The translations under genes and the position numbers were made by a program. From contig BRXU01000003.1 in NCBI GenBank assembly GCA_030267565.1, forward strand, positions 3,738,001-3,802,000: DNA of 64,000 nt, written 5' to 3'. Below the pieces are notes generated by a model, which made no database searches, was not told the origin of the DNA, and saw only the letters and a list, made by a program, of their open reading frames with translations. The number at the start of each line of letters is the position of its first letter. Positions within the stretch are counted from its first letter, which is position 1. Source of the stretch: Pleodorina starrii (lineage: Eukaryota > Chlorophyta > Chlorophyceae > Chlamydomonadales > Volvocaceae). Of the stretch, positions 46,001 through 57,699 are shown one piece after another.

Positions 46001-49000
46001 GCTCTGACAACGTGGTTTCGGGCAGTTTCACTGCGAGAGGTTCGAGATGCAATCGAACCAATTCAGCTGGTGAGGCTTCGATCCTGCGAGTGGTCCCCGT
46101 GAACAAAGTGGTGGGCGTCTATCACGTTGAGATGTACCGGTAGCCGAAAGGCGGCGCGGAATGTCCGTCCGTCCGGCTGAACAGCCATGACTTGGATCCG
46201 TCCCTGGTGGAACCCGTACGGTCCGGCCTTCCCAACCCCAACCCCGCCGCGTGCCATCATCTAGACTACTACGGACAAGCGTGCGCCCTTTGGGGCGCGG
46301 GCTGCCGTAGCGCCCGTTCGGCTAGCGTTTGCGGAGCGCGGGTGCAGGCGGGGAGGAGTGGTCGTAGATTGCGGAAATGCATATCGCGGAATCGCCCCGC
46401 GAAATCCGCGGAGCCGCGCTGTGAACGAGTCGGGGTTTCTGACACTTCCCGTTCGCGATAGAAAACGCGATTCGGCGGCTTCCACGCCGTCATGTGCAGA
46501 TTCCAGCATGGAATATGTGGCACTTTTGCGATGAAAAAATTCACGCGCGGAAGCGTTGAGGAGATGTCGCGCGCGGGCAGCGAACAGCACTAAACGTACC
46601 GAAAACTTCGTTTTGCGCTATCACGTCCCCGGATCAATGTGTTGCAATAGAGCATTGAAATGTGCGATGCATATTGCGGAAATGCTCCGCGAAATTCGAT
46701 GATGATGTTACAAGCTTTGAGCTCGTAAGGCCCAGACGAGCCAGGAGGCTCATGGACCACTAGAACCCGATAAAACTAAAAAGAAAACAAGAAAGGAAAC
46801 ATAAAGAAATTCGCGGAACTGTGCTGTGAACGAGTCGGGGTTTCGGAGCCGGACACTTCCCGCTCGCGATGGAAAGCGCGATTCCTTTCACGACGTAATG
46901 CCCAAATTCCATGATAATAAATGCGGCAACAAATGCGATGAATTTTAGGCGCGGAGGCGTTGATGCGATCTCGGACGCAAGTGATCAGCGGAGACTAGCA
47001 CAAAATGAACATGCGTTCGGATGCATATATTGCAATACAGAATGCAATAGGTGCTATGAAAATTGCGGAAACGCGCAGCGAAAAGCGTTAATCAATTACT
47101 TACAGAAATGCGTGAAAAAAGCGTGACGGACGACGGACACACGGACATTTTAGTTGAGTAAAGCTTCCGCTTCTCTAGTTTCACTAGAGGCGCTACGGCT
47201 ACGTCCACACGCGCACACGGACATGGGAGCCCTACAGGGCGGGGGCCCCCGGGCGCTTCGCGCTGGGGCCCCGCCCAACAAGGGGTTGGTGTCGGCTTCC
47301 TTGAAGCCGGAAAAAGGGCGGGGCCCCACTAAATCCGTACGGGTTAAGTTGAGTGCTAGGGCAGCGAGGGCGTGAAGTGTGAGAGTGTCGACATTCCTGC
47401 TGATAGACAGCCAGAGCTGTTTCCCGAAATGCCTGCTAGCCGAGTCGTTAGCAAGGCCTGCCGGCGCCGCGCGAAGCGCGTCATCCCGTCGGGTGCATGA
47501 GCGCATGTGCGCATCGACCGAAATACGGCATTTCCAAAGCGAGCGGCGAGGGCGTCAACTGTGAGAGTGCGGCATGTCGACATTCCTGCTGATAGGCAGC
47601 CAGAGCTTTATATCTGAAATGCCTGCGGCTTCAGCAATCCGACCCATGTTTAGCATCGCGCGCCGTCTCGGCACTGTGCAACTCTTCCGGCCAGCGCATT
47701 GGCTGAAGTTACTTGACAGTAGACATGGAGTGTATCATTTACACATCACGCAGGCTGACTTGCCAATAGAAGGACAGCGGAACTGTTTGCGAGGGTTGCG
47801 ACGACGTGCAGTTGCCGACGAGAGTGCACAGGCTTCGCTACTGAGGTATTCGCCGTAGAGGAGGCTTGACTGCTTTAACATTAGGACAGGGAATGTAGAA
47901 GTCCATCCCCTAGGTTGCCGACTGGACTTGTTGGGCGGCCCGCTGAAGACCGCTGCATAGGGCTGCATCGTGCGTGCATCGGCGGCTTGGCGTCCAACAA
48001 CCAGCAGTTGTTGGACCCTCATGGTTTGCTCCTTGCAACCTTTGTAATAGCAATATGCGTCAAGACGATCGGACCGGCTAGCAGAGCTGCTGTGGTGTGG
48101 TCGCGGGAAGAATGTTCGCAATGCAAACATAGTTTGTTTCCGAAACGAAGATTCATTTCACGCCGTCATGTCAGAATTCCACCTTAAGGAACGATGACTC
48201 TTCTGGAATTAATTATAGGCCGAGAGGTGATGGTTTGACCTCGGCCTCGGTCCATGGAGACTGCCAAACTGGTTTGTACTCATGCGATGTTGGGTTCCAA
48301 TAATAAATTTACCGTGCAATAAAGAATGTAATCTTTTACTTATGGAGTCTTTCCGTTGACCGAAAGTCTACACTTGTCCAATTACTTCCCAGAACCCAGA
48401 ACCCAGAACCCAGAACCCAGAACCCACACAGACATGGCATGGGCAATCCTACAGGGCGGGGCCCCCCTGGGCGCTTCGCGCTGGGGCCCCGCCCAAAAAT
48501 GACGAAAGCGGATCTTACTGTGTCAGACGCCGTCCGGCCCTTGCCTCATCAAGGACATCCGCTCCCGCCGCCTCTTTTGAACTGGTGCCGTCGCCTTCCA
48601 AAGCAACCTTGCCATCCTGTCCATGCACGTGCACCAGCAAGAGCGGGACATGTGTGCGGTAGCGGGATGTTCATTGTGTATGTATGCCGGGCGCGCTGGT
48701 GCCCCGCCATTGTTTACCATGCATGAAAAACAACTATATTTATCTGCATGGCAGCACAGGAAGTGAAGCCGGCAAGCAGTATCAATCCGTTACCGAGCGC
48801 CGAGCCTGGCCGAGCGGCCTGACAGCTAGCACCGCCCCTCACCGCCCTTCCAACAAACTAACCTCGCTCTGCGTCGTCCCTGCTGCCACTGCCGTGCTTG
48901 TGTCAGCGGCACGAGCAAGCATCACGCCACCGCCGCTCGCTAACAATGCGGCGGCGGCATCCTCTGGAAGCACGTAGTCACCGCCATCCTGCTGGTCGGT

Positions 49001-50322
49001 TGGTCGGATGGAAGAAGCCACCTTTGTCGACTGGCTGAATTGACGTGTGGGCGCCAAGAGCCTGCATGTGGCACCTTCCGCAGGGTATGTGATCACATTG
49101 ACCAAGTGGGCCCCGGCGCCGGCCTGCATCGGCACAAAACGCAGCGTTATGTCGACGCTGTTGCCGCCCGCCCCAAATGCCGTCGCGATCTGTAGTCCCT
49201 TCTCCGACATCTCCAGGCACCGCAGATAGGCCTCGAACACGACTGGGTCGATGTTCTGTCGCAGGACCTGATGAGGGTACGTAGACGATACGTAGGGAAG
49301 GGGGTGAATGAAGTTGTGTGTGTGTGCGTGAATGGGTCGGTACAGCCCAGAGAGCTACGGTACACCGGTGTAGGGGCGGGTATGGATATTAGGGCAGGCA
49401 AGTTTTCTCCGTCTCAGTCGCACGTTTCTGGGGTTGCGTATGTATGTAAGAGACGCGAGACCTGCATGACTCGCTTGCTCGCGGTCGGGACGGCTGATGA
49501 GGTAAGCACGCACGCGCACGGACCTCTAGGGTGCTGCTGCTGGCTGATGACGTGGTGGATGAGCTGCAGGCCGAAGATCGGTAGGCCGCAACCGCTGTTT
49601 TGGCCTGGGAGAACATATACTCGTCCAGGGATGCCGACGAGCTGCTGGAGCCTGTCGCAACGCTTGCACCAAATTTGAAGAAGCCGAACCTGAATACTGT
49701 TGACACGGCCAGGTTGAAGGAGTCGGATCTGCTCCTGTACTCGCGGCTCGTGCTGTCCTCCAGGTACTGGCTGCAAATGAGGAATTCTCAACAAACGAAA
49801 AGTTTAGGCGTAAATAAGTACATAACAATCGGCTCTCTTCTGTTTTCAATTTTGCTAGGCCAGCTTCGCTCATCTCCAAGGTAAACGGTGCGTGCTTGAT
49901 GACAGCGCGATGCAGCGGGACTCCAAATGTCCATGTCCGTAATATCATTCGGAAATCTCATGAAACTTTAGGATGAATAAATGCAAAAGAATAAGGTGCA
50001 ACGCTCCAAAGCTTACGTACACCGTATCCGTCGTTGCGCTGCCAGATAAGAATGGCCAGTTGGCCACGGATAAGGAATGCCGTGGTGTCAAAGTAATAAC
50101 TCACCTATATGTGTAGGAGGAGTAGTCTTCGCAAGCAGCCTTTTGACCCAGGAACGCGTCCGACGCCGACTCACGGTACGAGTATGTGTTGTAAACACCG
50201 CTATCGAGCACCTTCCCGCAATATAAAGCACTCTGGGCGTGCGTAATCATTGGTGTCGCTATTACAATCAACACAGCCACAGTCAGGTGGGGCTGACGAC
50301 AAGCCCGCAACGATTGCGCCAT
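43045..50322 (-). CDS. Secreted protein of unknown family with Pro-rich linker, coiled coil and beta-sandwich-like domain (copy M)
   Basis: Nine exons: 50322..50105, 49770..49524, 49267..48863, 48616..48519, 45549..45351, 45121..44807, 44082..44049, 43695..43297, 43220..43045; 696 residues in phase. Signal peptide: MAQSLRACRQPHL then a hydrophobic run ending THAQ (~30). Next a Cys-containing Ser/Thr-rich domain (~31-290: LYCGKVLDSGVYNTYS, FDAYLRCLEMSEKGLQIATA), a short Ala/Gly segment, a PRPPP/SPSPKPP hydroxyproline-type linker (~323-385), a heptad region with ARIAAMEAAL and ARIAAMDAIL (~430-494), and a C-terminal domain (~506-638) with AVIFIDGVYRH, GSHTVVARC and GFALSLVDTDTGEV, resembling carbohydrate-binding beta-sandwiches. 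Likely extracellular matrix or cell surface; no enzyme motif. Intron 4 is ~3 kb owing to inserted repeats (0.3 kb in the paralog). The last exon does not match the paralog and is uncertain. An acceptor AAG 9 bases into exon 4 is possible. Confidence 0.7.
45866..46215 (-). repeat. Dispersed repeat family R, copy 1
   Basis: Inverted match to 59826-60395: ggatccaagtcatggctgt, cattccgcg..gcctttcggcta, catctcaacgtg and gaaactgcccgaaaccacg all recur in the same order on the other strand. The encoded peptide (RLHLEPLAVKLPETT on the minus strand) is also conserved, so it may be an old coding segment of a mobile element. Confidence 0.7.
47237..47276. repeat. GC hairpin motif, copy 1
   Basis: gggcgg..gcccc and ggggccccgccc flank gcgcttcgcgc, so the segment can fold as a long stem with an inner stem. 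The same motif stands at 48454-48494 and, with a degraded end, at 59402-59438. Confidence 0.75.
48388..48425 (+). repeat. 7-bp tandem repeat (cccagaa)n
   Basis: Five and a half units just beside the second GC hairpin in intron 4 of gene M. Confidence 0.9.
48454..48494. repeat. GC hairpin motif, copy 2
   Basis: A perfect 12-base inverted pair (gggcggggcccc / ggggccccgccc) around gcgcttcgcgc, 24 bases from the donor side of exon 4 of gene M. Confidence 0.8.
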
Positions 50323-50600
50323 CGCCGCTGCTCCTCGAGTGACGTCACGTTTCTCAATCGTTGCCAGTCAACTCTAATGAACGTATTTTGACATTACACT
50401 CAGATGGATATCATAGGACTGTCATAAGCCCCTTTAAGCCTACCTTTCCTTACGTATCCTGTTGGAGCAACGGTGGGCAGCCCCTAGGCCGAGCGCGCCG
50501 GAACGGCGTATCACGCCTGTCACAGGACTTCATACCAACCATTGATGATACGCACTGAAATGTTGGTGGAATGTTACACTGTAGACGACTCGCCTTAAGA
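50323..50600 (-). promoter_or_regulatory. Upstream region of gene M, inverted copy of that of gene P
   Basis: The phrases catacc..gacttcat, cacgcctgtcacaggactt, ccgttgctccaacagg and ggggcttat appear here and, reversed, at 52610-52740. The 5' flank was therefore duplicated together with the gene. An ATG used as a possible upstream start in P is ACG here, which favours the MAQSL start in both. Confidence 0.6.
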
Positions 50601-50889
50601 ACGGATGTGCACGGGGCGGGGCCCTGACCGAGCCGAATCCTGCCCCCACCCATCCATGTCTCCGGGTTGCCGCTCGGAGGCAGCGACTTCCATGGCGGAC
50701 AGAGCCGCTAGATAGGGAGGGGGCCTGCTCTCACCCGGGAGGCGCTTGAGCGAGCTATAGCTGCTGCCGGGTGCTGTCTGCGGGGGTGACAACAGGTGCC
50801 ACTCGTTCTGCTCCCGCCCGGCCCGCGCGACCGGGGTTCTCACAAAATTGTTGCAGCCGCGGGGGCAGGGTCGACAGGCGGCGCCCCCA

Positions 50890-52250
50890 TAGCCCCCGCA
50901 CCCGCACGACTCAGTGCGTCAGTGGGACCAGGCGCGTTTTGCCGGGCAGGGACACACCATCCATCACGAGGCGCCACATTTTCTTCTTGTTGTCGTTCTT
51001 CCAGCGCACCCCGTACCACAGGCGTGCCAGAGTTGCACGGAAGAGGCTGAGCTCGACGGCGGGCTTGGGCAGCACCGGGTTCTCTGGCGCCTTCAGGGTC
51101 TCACACACAAGTCGGTCATCAGGCACATCACAACTCGTTCGCAGGCCCGTCCTGCAGCTGCGTCGCCTGGCTGACCGTCAGGCGGCGGAGCGGCACAGCG
51201 TCCATCCCCCGACAATTATGGCCATTACCTGTGCGCATTCTGGCAACGGCGGTGCCGGTGGTTGCTGCTTGGTCCCCCACCTCCTGCTGCCGCTGCTGCA
51301 GCCCTTTCTCCATCGCGCGCTGTCTCCAGCCAGGCCGGGCTGATGTCGCTGTGCAGGAGGCCAAGAGCTGCGATGGTGGCGTCCTTGTCCTGCAGCTGGG
51401 CTGGGGTCGCGGCCGGGTCGAGTTGCTCGCGTTCCCATGCGTGCCTGGCCGCTCCCTGGAGGGTGGTGGGCTGGTGGCTTGGCCGCCGTCCACCACTTCC
51501 CTTTCCAGGCCCCCCATCGTGAGCATAATGCCAGCGCCGCATGCTGTGCTTCCAGGCCCGGTCGACGGCTGGGCCCCTCGGCGCTTGCGCCATTGGCGGC
51601 ATAGGCAGGGCCTGGTTACCCAACAGTGCCGCCGCCCAACACCAGTCGCCGGGTACCAGCGGAGATCTGCCAATGTCTTCCGGCGGCGGCAGGTGCCCCC
51701 GCGATCCGTCTGATGTCTGCGGCGAGGTCGCTGCCGCCAAGCTAGGGCCCCGTGGCCGGGGCGGTTGTGAGGGCCCACGGCTGGAAGGCGAGCTCAACAA
51801 GCTCCCGGGTGGCGGACAGCATGCGGACCCAGGGGTGTAGGCCCCGAGCCTCGCCGCCGGCTGCCACTACCTCCACGAAGTCCCTGCCTGCCCCAGCGGT
51901 TGCCTCCCCTTCCGCGAGGGGTGCCCCTGCCGCACGCCCGCCTCCATTACGACCAGCCTCGACTTAAAGCCATTCACCATGGCTCGTGCCTGCGTGCTGC
52001 TGAGCAGCAGCCGAACCCAGCTGCATAGCTGCGGACCCGCCCCCATCGCCTCCACCCTACCGTATGCCTTACCCAAGTCCAGGAAGGCGAGGAGGCCCCG
52101 GCGGTTCTGCTTTCGGAGACCCGGGCGCTTCGTTCCATGTCGGGCCCGTGTCTGGCCCAGGTTGGCCATTGGTTACTCCTCGTCTCGTAATACTGTGTGT
52201 GTGGTGGTATCCTCCCAATTTTTGAGCCCCTGACCAACGGGGTCAAGTGC
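50890..52250 (-). mobile_element. Degenerate L1-like retrotransposon fragment
   Basis: Read on the minus strand, 52169..51867 contains LLAFLDLGKAYGRVEAM (RT box F-x-D-x-x-KAYDRV), then VNGF and EAGVRQGHP (RT box GVRQGxP). Downstream, 51126..50911 reads LFRATLARLWYGVRWKNDNK, similar to ORF2 C-terminal regions. Stops and frame changes show it is dead. It lies in the centre of the inverted gene pair. Confidence 0.6.
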
Positions 52251-52600
52251 CAGTGGTGGCGATTGGTGTATTGTGGTTGTCTAGTCCGCGTGCAAGAAAG
52301 CTGGCCAGGCGGGAGGCCGTTTTGAGTCCCAGCCCATCATCAAGGAACTGAGTTGTGCGGCGCCTCTCGCGTTGTGAAGTCTTCTGCGCAGCTGAAATGA
52401 TTAGCCAGGGTCTGGGAGTGTGCCCCGGCTGGCGTGTGTAAGGGAGCGAGGCGCGCGCGGTGAGACGACGGAAGTAGCCGCGCGCCCGGCCCGGCCCTGC
52501 GCTATGTTTCGGCCCGGTCAGGGCCCCCGGTGCTCGTTCGTTCTTAGGGCGAGCCGCCCACCGTACGTGTAACACCCCGTCAAAATGTCAGTGCTTATAT
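52251..52600. other. Spacer between the retroelement relic and the gene P flank
   Basis: No supported gene. Contains a GC-rich patch (52440-52560). Confidence 0.4.
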
Positions 52601-52835
52601 ATCATAGATGTATGGTATGAAGTCCTGTGACAGGCGTGATACGCGCGCCGTTCCGGCGCGGTCCGTCTGCCAACGGGCGGCCCACCGTTGCCCCAGCAGG
52701 ATACGTACTAAAAAGGTAAGCTTAAAGGGGCTTATGACAACCTTACAATATACAATAAAATGTCATGTATGAAGACGTTTGTCAGGATGACTGATAATGA
52801 TTGAGAAACGAGAGACCGCTCCAGACACAGCGGCG
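52601..52835 (+). promoter_or_regulatory. Upstream region of gene P
   Basis: Inverted homologue of 50340-50560. AT-rich just before the start (52735-52800). An in-frame ATG at 52797 would lengthen the protein by 13 residues. Confidence 0.55.
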
Positions 52836-54558
52836 ATGGCGCAGTCGTTGCGGGCTTGTCGTCAGCCCCACCTGACTCTGGCTGTGTTGATTGTAATAGC
52901 GACACCAATGATTACGCACGCCCAGAGTGCTTTATATTGCGGGAAGGTGCTCGATAGCGGCGTTTACAACACATACTCGCGCCGAGAGTCGGCATTGGAC
53001 GCGTTCCTGGGTCAAAAGGCTGCTTGCGAAGACTACTCCTCCTATACATATAAGTGAGTTAATACTTTCACATCACGGCATTCCTTATCAGTTCCCATTC
53101 TTATCTGGCAGCGCAACGACGGATACGGTGTACGTAAGCTTTGGAGCGTTGCACCTTATTCTTTTGCATTTATTTATCCTCAAGTTTCATGGACTAATCC
53201 ATGAAACTTACGCCGTATTACGGGCCTGGATATTTGGAGTCCCGCTGCATCGCGCTGTCAAGCACGCACCTTATACCTGAGAGACGAGCGAAGCTGGCCT
53301 AGCTAAATTAAAAGCAGGAGAAAGCCGTTGGTTATATACTAATATACACCTACAGTAACTCCTTCGTTCGTTGAAAAATTGCTCACTTGCAGCCAGTACC
53401 TGGAGGACAGCACGAGCCGCGAGTACAGGAGCAGATCCGACTCCTTCAACCTGGCCGTGTCAACAGTATTCAGGCTCGGCTTCTTCAAATTTGGCGCAAG
53501 TGTTGAGACAGGCTCCAGCAGCTCGTCGGCATCCCTTGACGAGTATATGTTCTCCCAGGCCAAAACAGCGGTTGCGGCCTACCGATCTTCGGCCTGCAGC
53601 TCATCCACCACGTCATCAGCCAGCAGCAGCACCCTAGAGGTCCGTGCGCGTGCGTGCTTACCTCATCAGCCGTCCCGACCGCGAGCAAGCGAGTCATGCA
53701 GGTCTCGCGTCTCTTACATACGCAACCCCAGAAACGTGCGACTGAGACGGAGAAAGCTTGCCCGCCCTAATATCCATACCCGCCCCTACACCGGTGTACC
53801 GTAGCTCTCTGGGCTGTACCGACCCATTCAACCTCCCGCCCCCCGTGCGTGTGTTCTTTCATTCGCCCCCTTCCCTATCGTCTACGTACCCTCAGGTCCT
53901 GCGACAGAACATCGACCCAGTCGTGTTCGATGCCTATCTGCGGTGCCTGGAGATGTCGGAGAAGGGACTCCAGATCGCGACGGCATTTGGGGTGGGCGGC
54001 AACAGCGTCGACATAACGTTGCGTTTTGTGCCGACGCAGGCCGGCGCCTGGGCCCGTTTGGTCCATGTCAACACACACCCTGCGGAAGGTGCCACATGCA
54101 GGCTCTTGGCGCCGCCCACACGTCAATTCAGCCAGTCGACAATGTCAGCTTCTTCCATCCGACCCACCGTGCAGCAGGATGGCGGTGACTACGTGCTTCC
54201 GGAGGATGCCGCCGCTGCATATGCATCGTTAACGGGGGGCGGTGGCGTGATGCTTGCTCGTGCCGCTGACACAAGCACGGCAGTGGCAGCAGGGACGACG
54301 CAGAGCGAGGTTAGTTTGTTGGAAGATCAACCACCATCTGCTGCACCACCCTCTTCATGGCGAGATGCTGCTGACAGGACCGCGCGCAATGTTTCGCGCA
54401 CCCCGCTCCACGACAAAGCGATTGGCACGCACCTTGCTTGTCCGTCTAGCTCCCTTCCTGCTAGGATTTATGCTGCTGCCAGCCAGCACCAAGCAGGCAA
54501 ACACAACGTTACTCAGCCACATTATTTTTTTTGTGGGTACGGTACCACTACACCACAT

Positions 54559-54599
<41 letters not shown>

Positions 54600-57467
54600 T
54601 ACTTACAATATGTATCGTTTCTTGCTTGTATGCAAACAAGGTTGCTGCAGCAGGCAGCGGTGGCGCCGGTACAGCAAAGGAGGTGACGGGCGGCGCAGCC
54701 GCTACCAACGTCAAGGCCGCCGGCCGGCATTTATCACAGTGAGACCCCCCTTAAAATGTTTATGAGCGAGTCTGGCACGGTGTACCGTATATTCCATCTG
54801 TGGCCCTGGCGATCTACTAGCTATGCCCTCTTCGTCGTGCGAACCATGCGATAACCGTACATGTCGAATGTCCTGCACCAACACATGTAGCCATCCACGC
54901 ACCGCCTCTTGTGCGGTGACAAGCTAGGTTAAGGAAAAGGTAGAGGTCTAGGTAGGATCCCAAGACATGCGTGCATGCCCAGCCATCATCAATCACACGG
55001 TTCCCGAAATCTGTATGTGTTTCGTTGCAGGGTGACACTCGCCGGGACTACAGTACCACCGAACCCAGTGCCACGGCCGCCGTCGCCACGGCCTTCACCA
55101 ACCCCAAAGCCGCCGTCGCTACCAAAGCCGCCGACGCCACGGCAGCCGACGCCGCCGCCACCCTGGTGGCTGCCGAAGCAACCGTCATCACCCCCTCCGC
55201 CCCTGCCCGTGAACCCATTCGGCATTGAGCTGCAGCCGCTGGTGAGTTGTGTGCATGCATGGCGTGATACTGACAAGCCTCATCCACAATGTGCGGCTCT
55301 TGTGAACCTATAAGAGAGTAGACATGCTTTTACTGCATCTCGATCGAGCGAGGGGTCTTCAGCGGCTCACTACTACATACCCGATACCCCCCTTGCTCCC
55401 CCACCCAACTTCCGAAGGCTCTTGGAGGGTGGGACCCCAACCTCTCTAAAGCACACTACACAGATAGACTTGCTTGCACGAGTGTGTGCTTGAATGCAGA
55501 AGTGCGTGCAAAGATGCGAGTAAACATGCGTTTATTTGCATTGCGCGAAGAATTCGTTGGGCATCGCATCGGTGATGTAGGTTTATTTAGGAAGCAGCAA
55601 CTGCGATGCTAGGCAGGTGCGCTGTCATTTTTTGGCCGGCGCAGGGATGGCCGCAGGCAGGCAGGCAGGCAGACAGGCAGACATGAATAATAGATAGACG
55701 CAGACGATCGATGGGCAATCCGGGGATTGAAGCCCATGGAGGCACTTCATGCCGGGGATTTTGATATAATAATATAGCAGTTTTAGTTGCTAATAATAAA
55801 GTCCACTCGAGTTGTTTGTGCAGGTTATAGCCTAGCGCGCGCCGCACTGTCGTACTGTCGTACGGCTGCTACAGATAGATAGAGGAAGTAAAAGGAAGGT
55901 GTGCCGGCACGCACGCGGTTAGTACTCCGTCCAAGGTTTGTGCCACGCCGGCCATACCTTTTGTAATGAAAGCTTGCTTCTATCTGCGGCCACGCACCGT
56001 CTGTCAAATGTCATGCACTCTTGACCTTGCGGTAAATATATATGCATGATACCATCATCCGTCACAGTACCAACGCAGCATTATTGCCGTACAGGTTTAC
56101 TACACGATCCACTGCGCCGTGGAACCCGACCAACTCGGGAAGCTGCTGCCGGGGGGCCGTGACACAATCGAGGTCAGCGTCGCCACCACAGTTGCCAACG
56201 CCTTCCGGACACAGCTCTACACACCATCACCACCTACACCAGTTGAAGAGTTGCGCCTCGCCAGTCGAGTTGAAGCACTGGAAGCTGAATCGGCAGCACT
56301 CAACGCCAACCTGACGGCCCGCATCGCTGCAATGGAGGCCGCCCTGATGAGGCCGACACAAGCTGCCAACCTGACCGCTAGCCTGATGGGTGTTATGTCA
56401 GCCATAGATGCCAACGTGACCACTCGGCTCTCGGTCCTGGAGACGCAGGTAGGTGCGTGCTTGTGTGACTTGTACTTCTATCTATCTGCGCCCTGCACCA
56501 CCACCTACCTGAACTGTTACATCCCCTTCTGGCCCACCCGCACCCGCAGACACGGCTGTCATCGTACCTGGTTGGCGACTTCGATGGTGAGGTGCATGAA
56601 AGCGGCGGCGGGTTACAATCCAGTAGTTATGTTGCGCCACACGCAAGGACAGCCATGCCTTCTATACTACTTGGCGCACATACAGGCGGCACTTACTAAA
56701 TCCGTACTCGCTAGGCAGTTTCACGCAGCAGTGTGCACTGTGCAGTCCTGGGTTGGTGCCCTGGATGCATACATGCCTACCATTCTGGCTTCGTTGCGTG
56801 GGGCCCACCGACTGCACATGGTGCTGCTACCGTACACATAATAAAAGAGCGTGTTTGTAGTGACGTACGCCTTCGTAAGTAATACTTGCACTATTCTATC
56901 TGGACATACATGGGAGATGGGACTCATGCGTGCGTGCAGGAGTGGCTGTTACTGGTGACCTTTGGTCAGATGGCTGGATGCGGGGCTACCCCAACCGAGG
57001 CCAGAAGTTTATCTGGGGTCGGAAGGACATGCGCACTGAAGAGTTCCCCATCCTGTTTACGACCTTCAACACAAGCCGGGATCGTAACGTGCGGCTTGAA
57101 GCGGTAGTCGATGACTTCGGCTTGGTCTTCATTGATGGTGTGTTCCGAGCCAATGTCAACTACGGAGGCCAACATTACTCCAACTTCAGGCTGACGGCCG
57201 GTGGTCACACATTTGTGGCCCGATGTGCAAACGGCCCAGCTTGGGCGGGATTCGCTGCTTCCCTCATCGATTCAGATACGGGTGAAGTCCTTCTGTTGAC
57301 GAACTCCTCCTGGCGCTACACGATCGGCCCCGCCCCAAGTGAGTATGCGGAGGCAATCAATGTCACTGGGGTCAGCAGCAGGCGGCACTGTGCATGTGTA
57401 TGTGTGGTACATATGCACGCACGTGTCTTTACAAGTATTGCCCTTTCATTGTTTGTGTTTTATGTGA
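52836..57467 (+). CDS. Secreted protein of unknown family, paralog of gene M (copy P)
   Basis: Nine exons: 52836-53053, 53393-53639, 53896-54309, 54641-54738, 55031-55241, 56095-56448, 56550-56586, 56940-57338, 57382-57467; 687 residues in phase. Exons 1, 2, 4 and 8 have exactly the same lengths as in gene M (218, 247, 98, 399) and all donor phases agree. Same plan: signal peptide (ends THAQ), Cys/Ser-rich domain to ~293, linker rich in PRPPSPRPSPTPKPP (~330-390), heptads (ARIAAMEAAL; MGVMSAIDANVTTRLSVLET) to ~514, and C-terminal domain with LVFIDGVFRAN, GGHTFVARC and GFAASLIDSDTGEV. The exon-4 acceptor is AAG rather than CAG. The last exon was chosen because its GCAGCAG acceptor matches the paralog, but the 28 residues it adds look arbitrary; the true end may lie past the palindromes. 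The proline linker suggests an extracellular matrix or cell-wall glycoprotein; ligand unknown. Confidence 0.68.
54560..54598 (+). repeat. (GAT)13 microsatellite in intron 3 of gene P
   Basis: Thirteen perfect GAT triplets in the intron 54310-54640. Not found in the matching intron of gene M. Confidence 0.95.
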
Positions 57468-57483
57468 GGCACTCTGCTTCCGG

Positions 57484-57514
57484 CTGATAGCCTATCTAGT
57501 AGATAGGCTATCAG
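57484..57514. repeat. Perfect 31-bp palindrome
   Basis: ctgatagcctatcta, one central g (57499), then its exact reverse complement to 57514. Its last three bases (cag) are shared with the larger palindrome that follows. Confidence 0.95.
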
Positions 57515-57662
57515 CAGCCACCAACATGCTCTCAAGCCCCCTCCCCTCGTCCCCTGCCCACACTCAAGTGTACATACACGTAGATAGTATCTACGTGTAT
57601 GTACACTTGAGTGTGGGCAGGGGACGAGGGGAGGGGGCTTGAGAGCATGTTGGTGGCTGCTG
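57512..57662. repeat. Perfect 151-bp palindrome with 1-base spacer
   Basis: Arms 57512-57586 and 57588-57662 (75 bases each) are exact reverse complements around a single g at 57587. Outer ends cagcagccaccaaca / tgttggtggctgctg; centre gtagatagtatctac. Confidence 0.97.
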
Positions 57663-57699
57663 GGGTGGCTTGCCAGTCATGCCACCCGCCGCTGCATGC

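Larger units (their letters stand above)
45780..48490. repeat. Repeat cluster inside intron 4 of gene M
   Basis: Several repeated blocks: aaggggttggtgtcggct...gccggaaaaagggcgg at 45872 and again at 47279; the phrase gtgaacgagtcggggttt at 46420 and 46827, each followed by a Cgatrgaaa(g)cgcgatt block and a third weaker copy near 48145; a ~180-bp near-tandem pair at 47364-47545 and 47546-47640 (gagagtg..tgtcgacattcctgctgata). This is layered insertion of mobile DNA; no transposase was recognised. Confidence 0.7.

Noticed and set aside
52797..52835. Upstream ATG as the start of gene P
   Set aside because: The paralog has ACG at this position, and the signal peptide begins at the MAQSL methionine in both genes.
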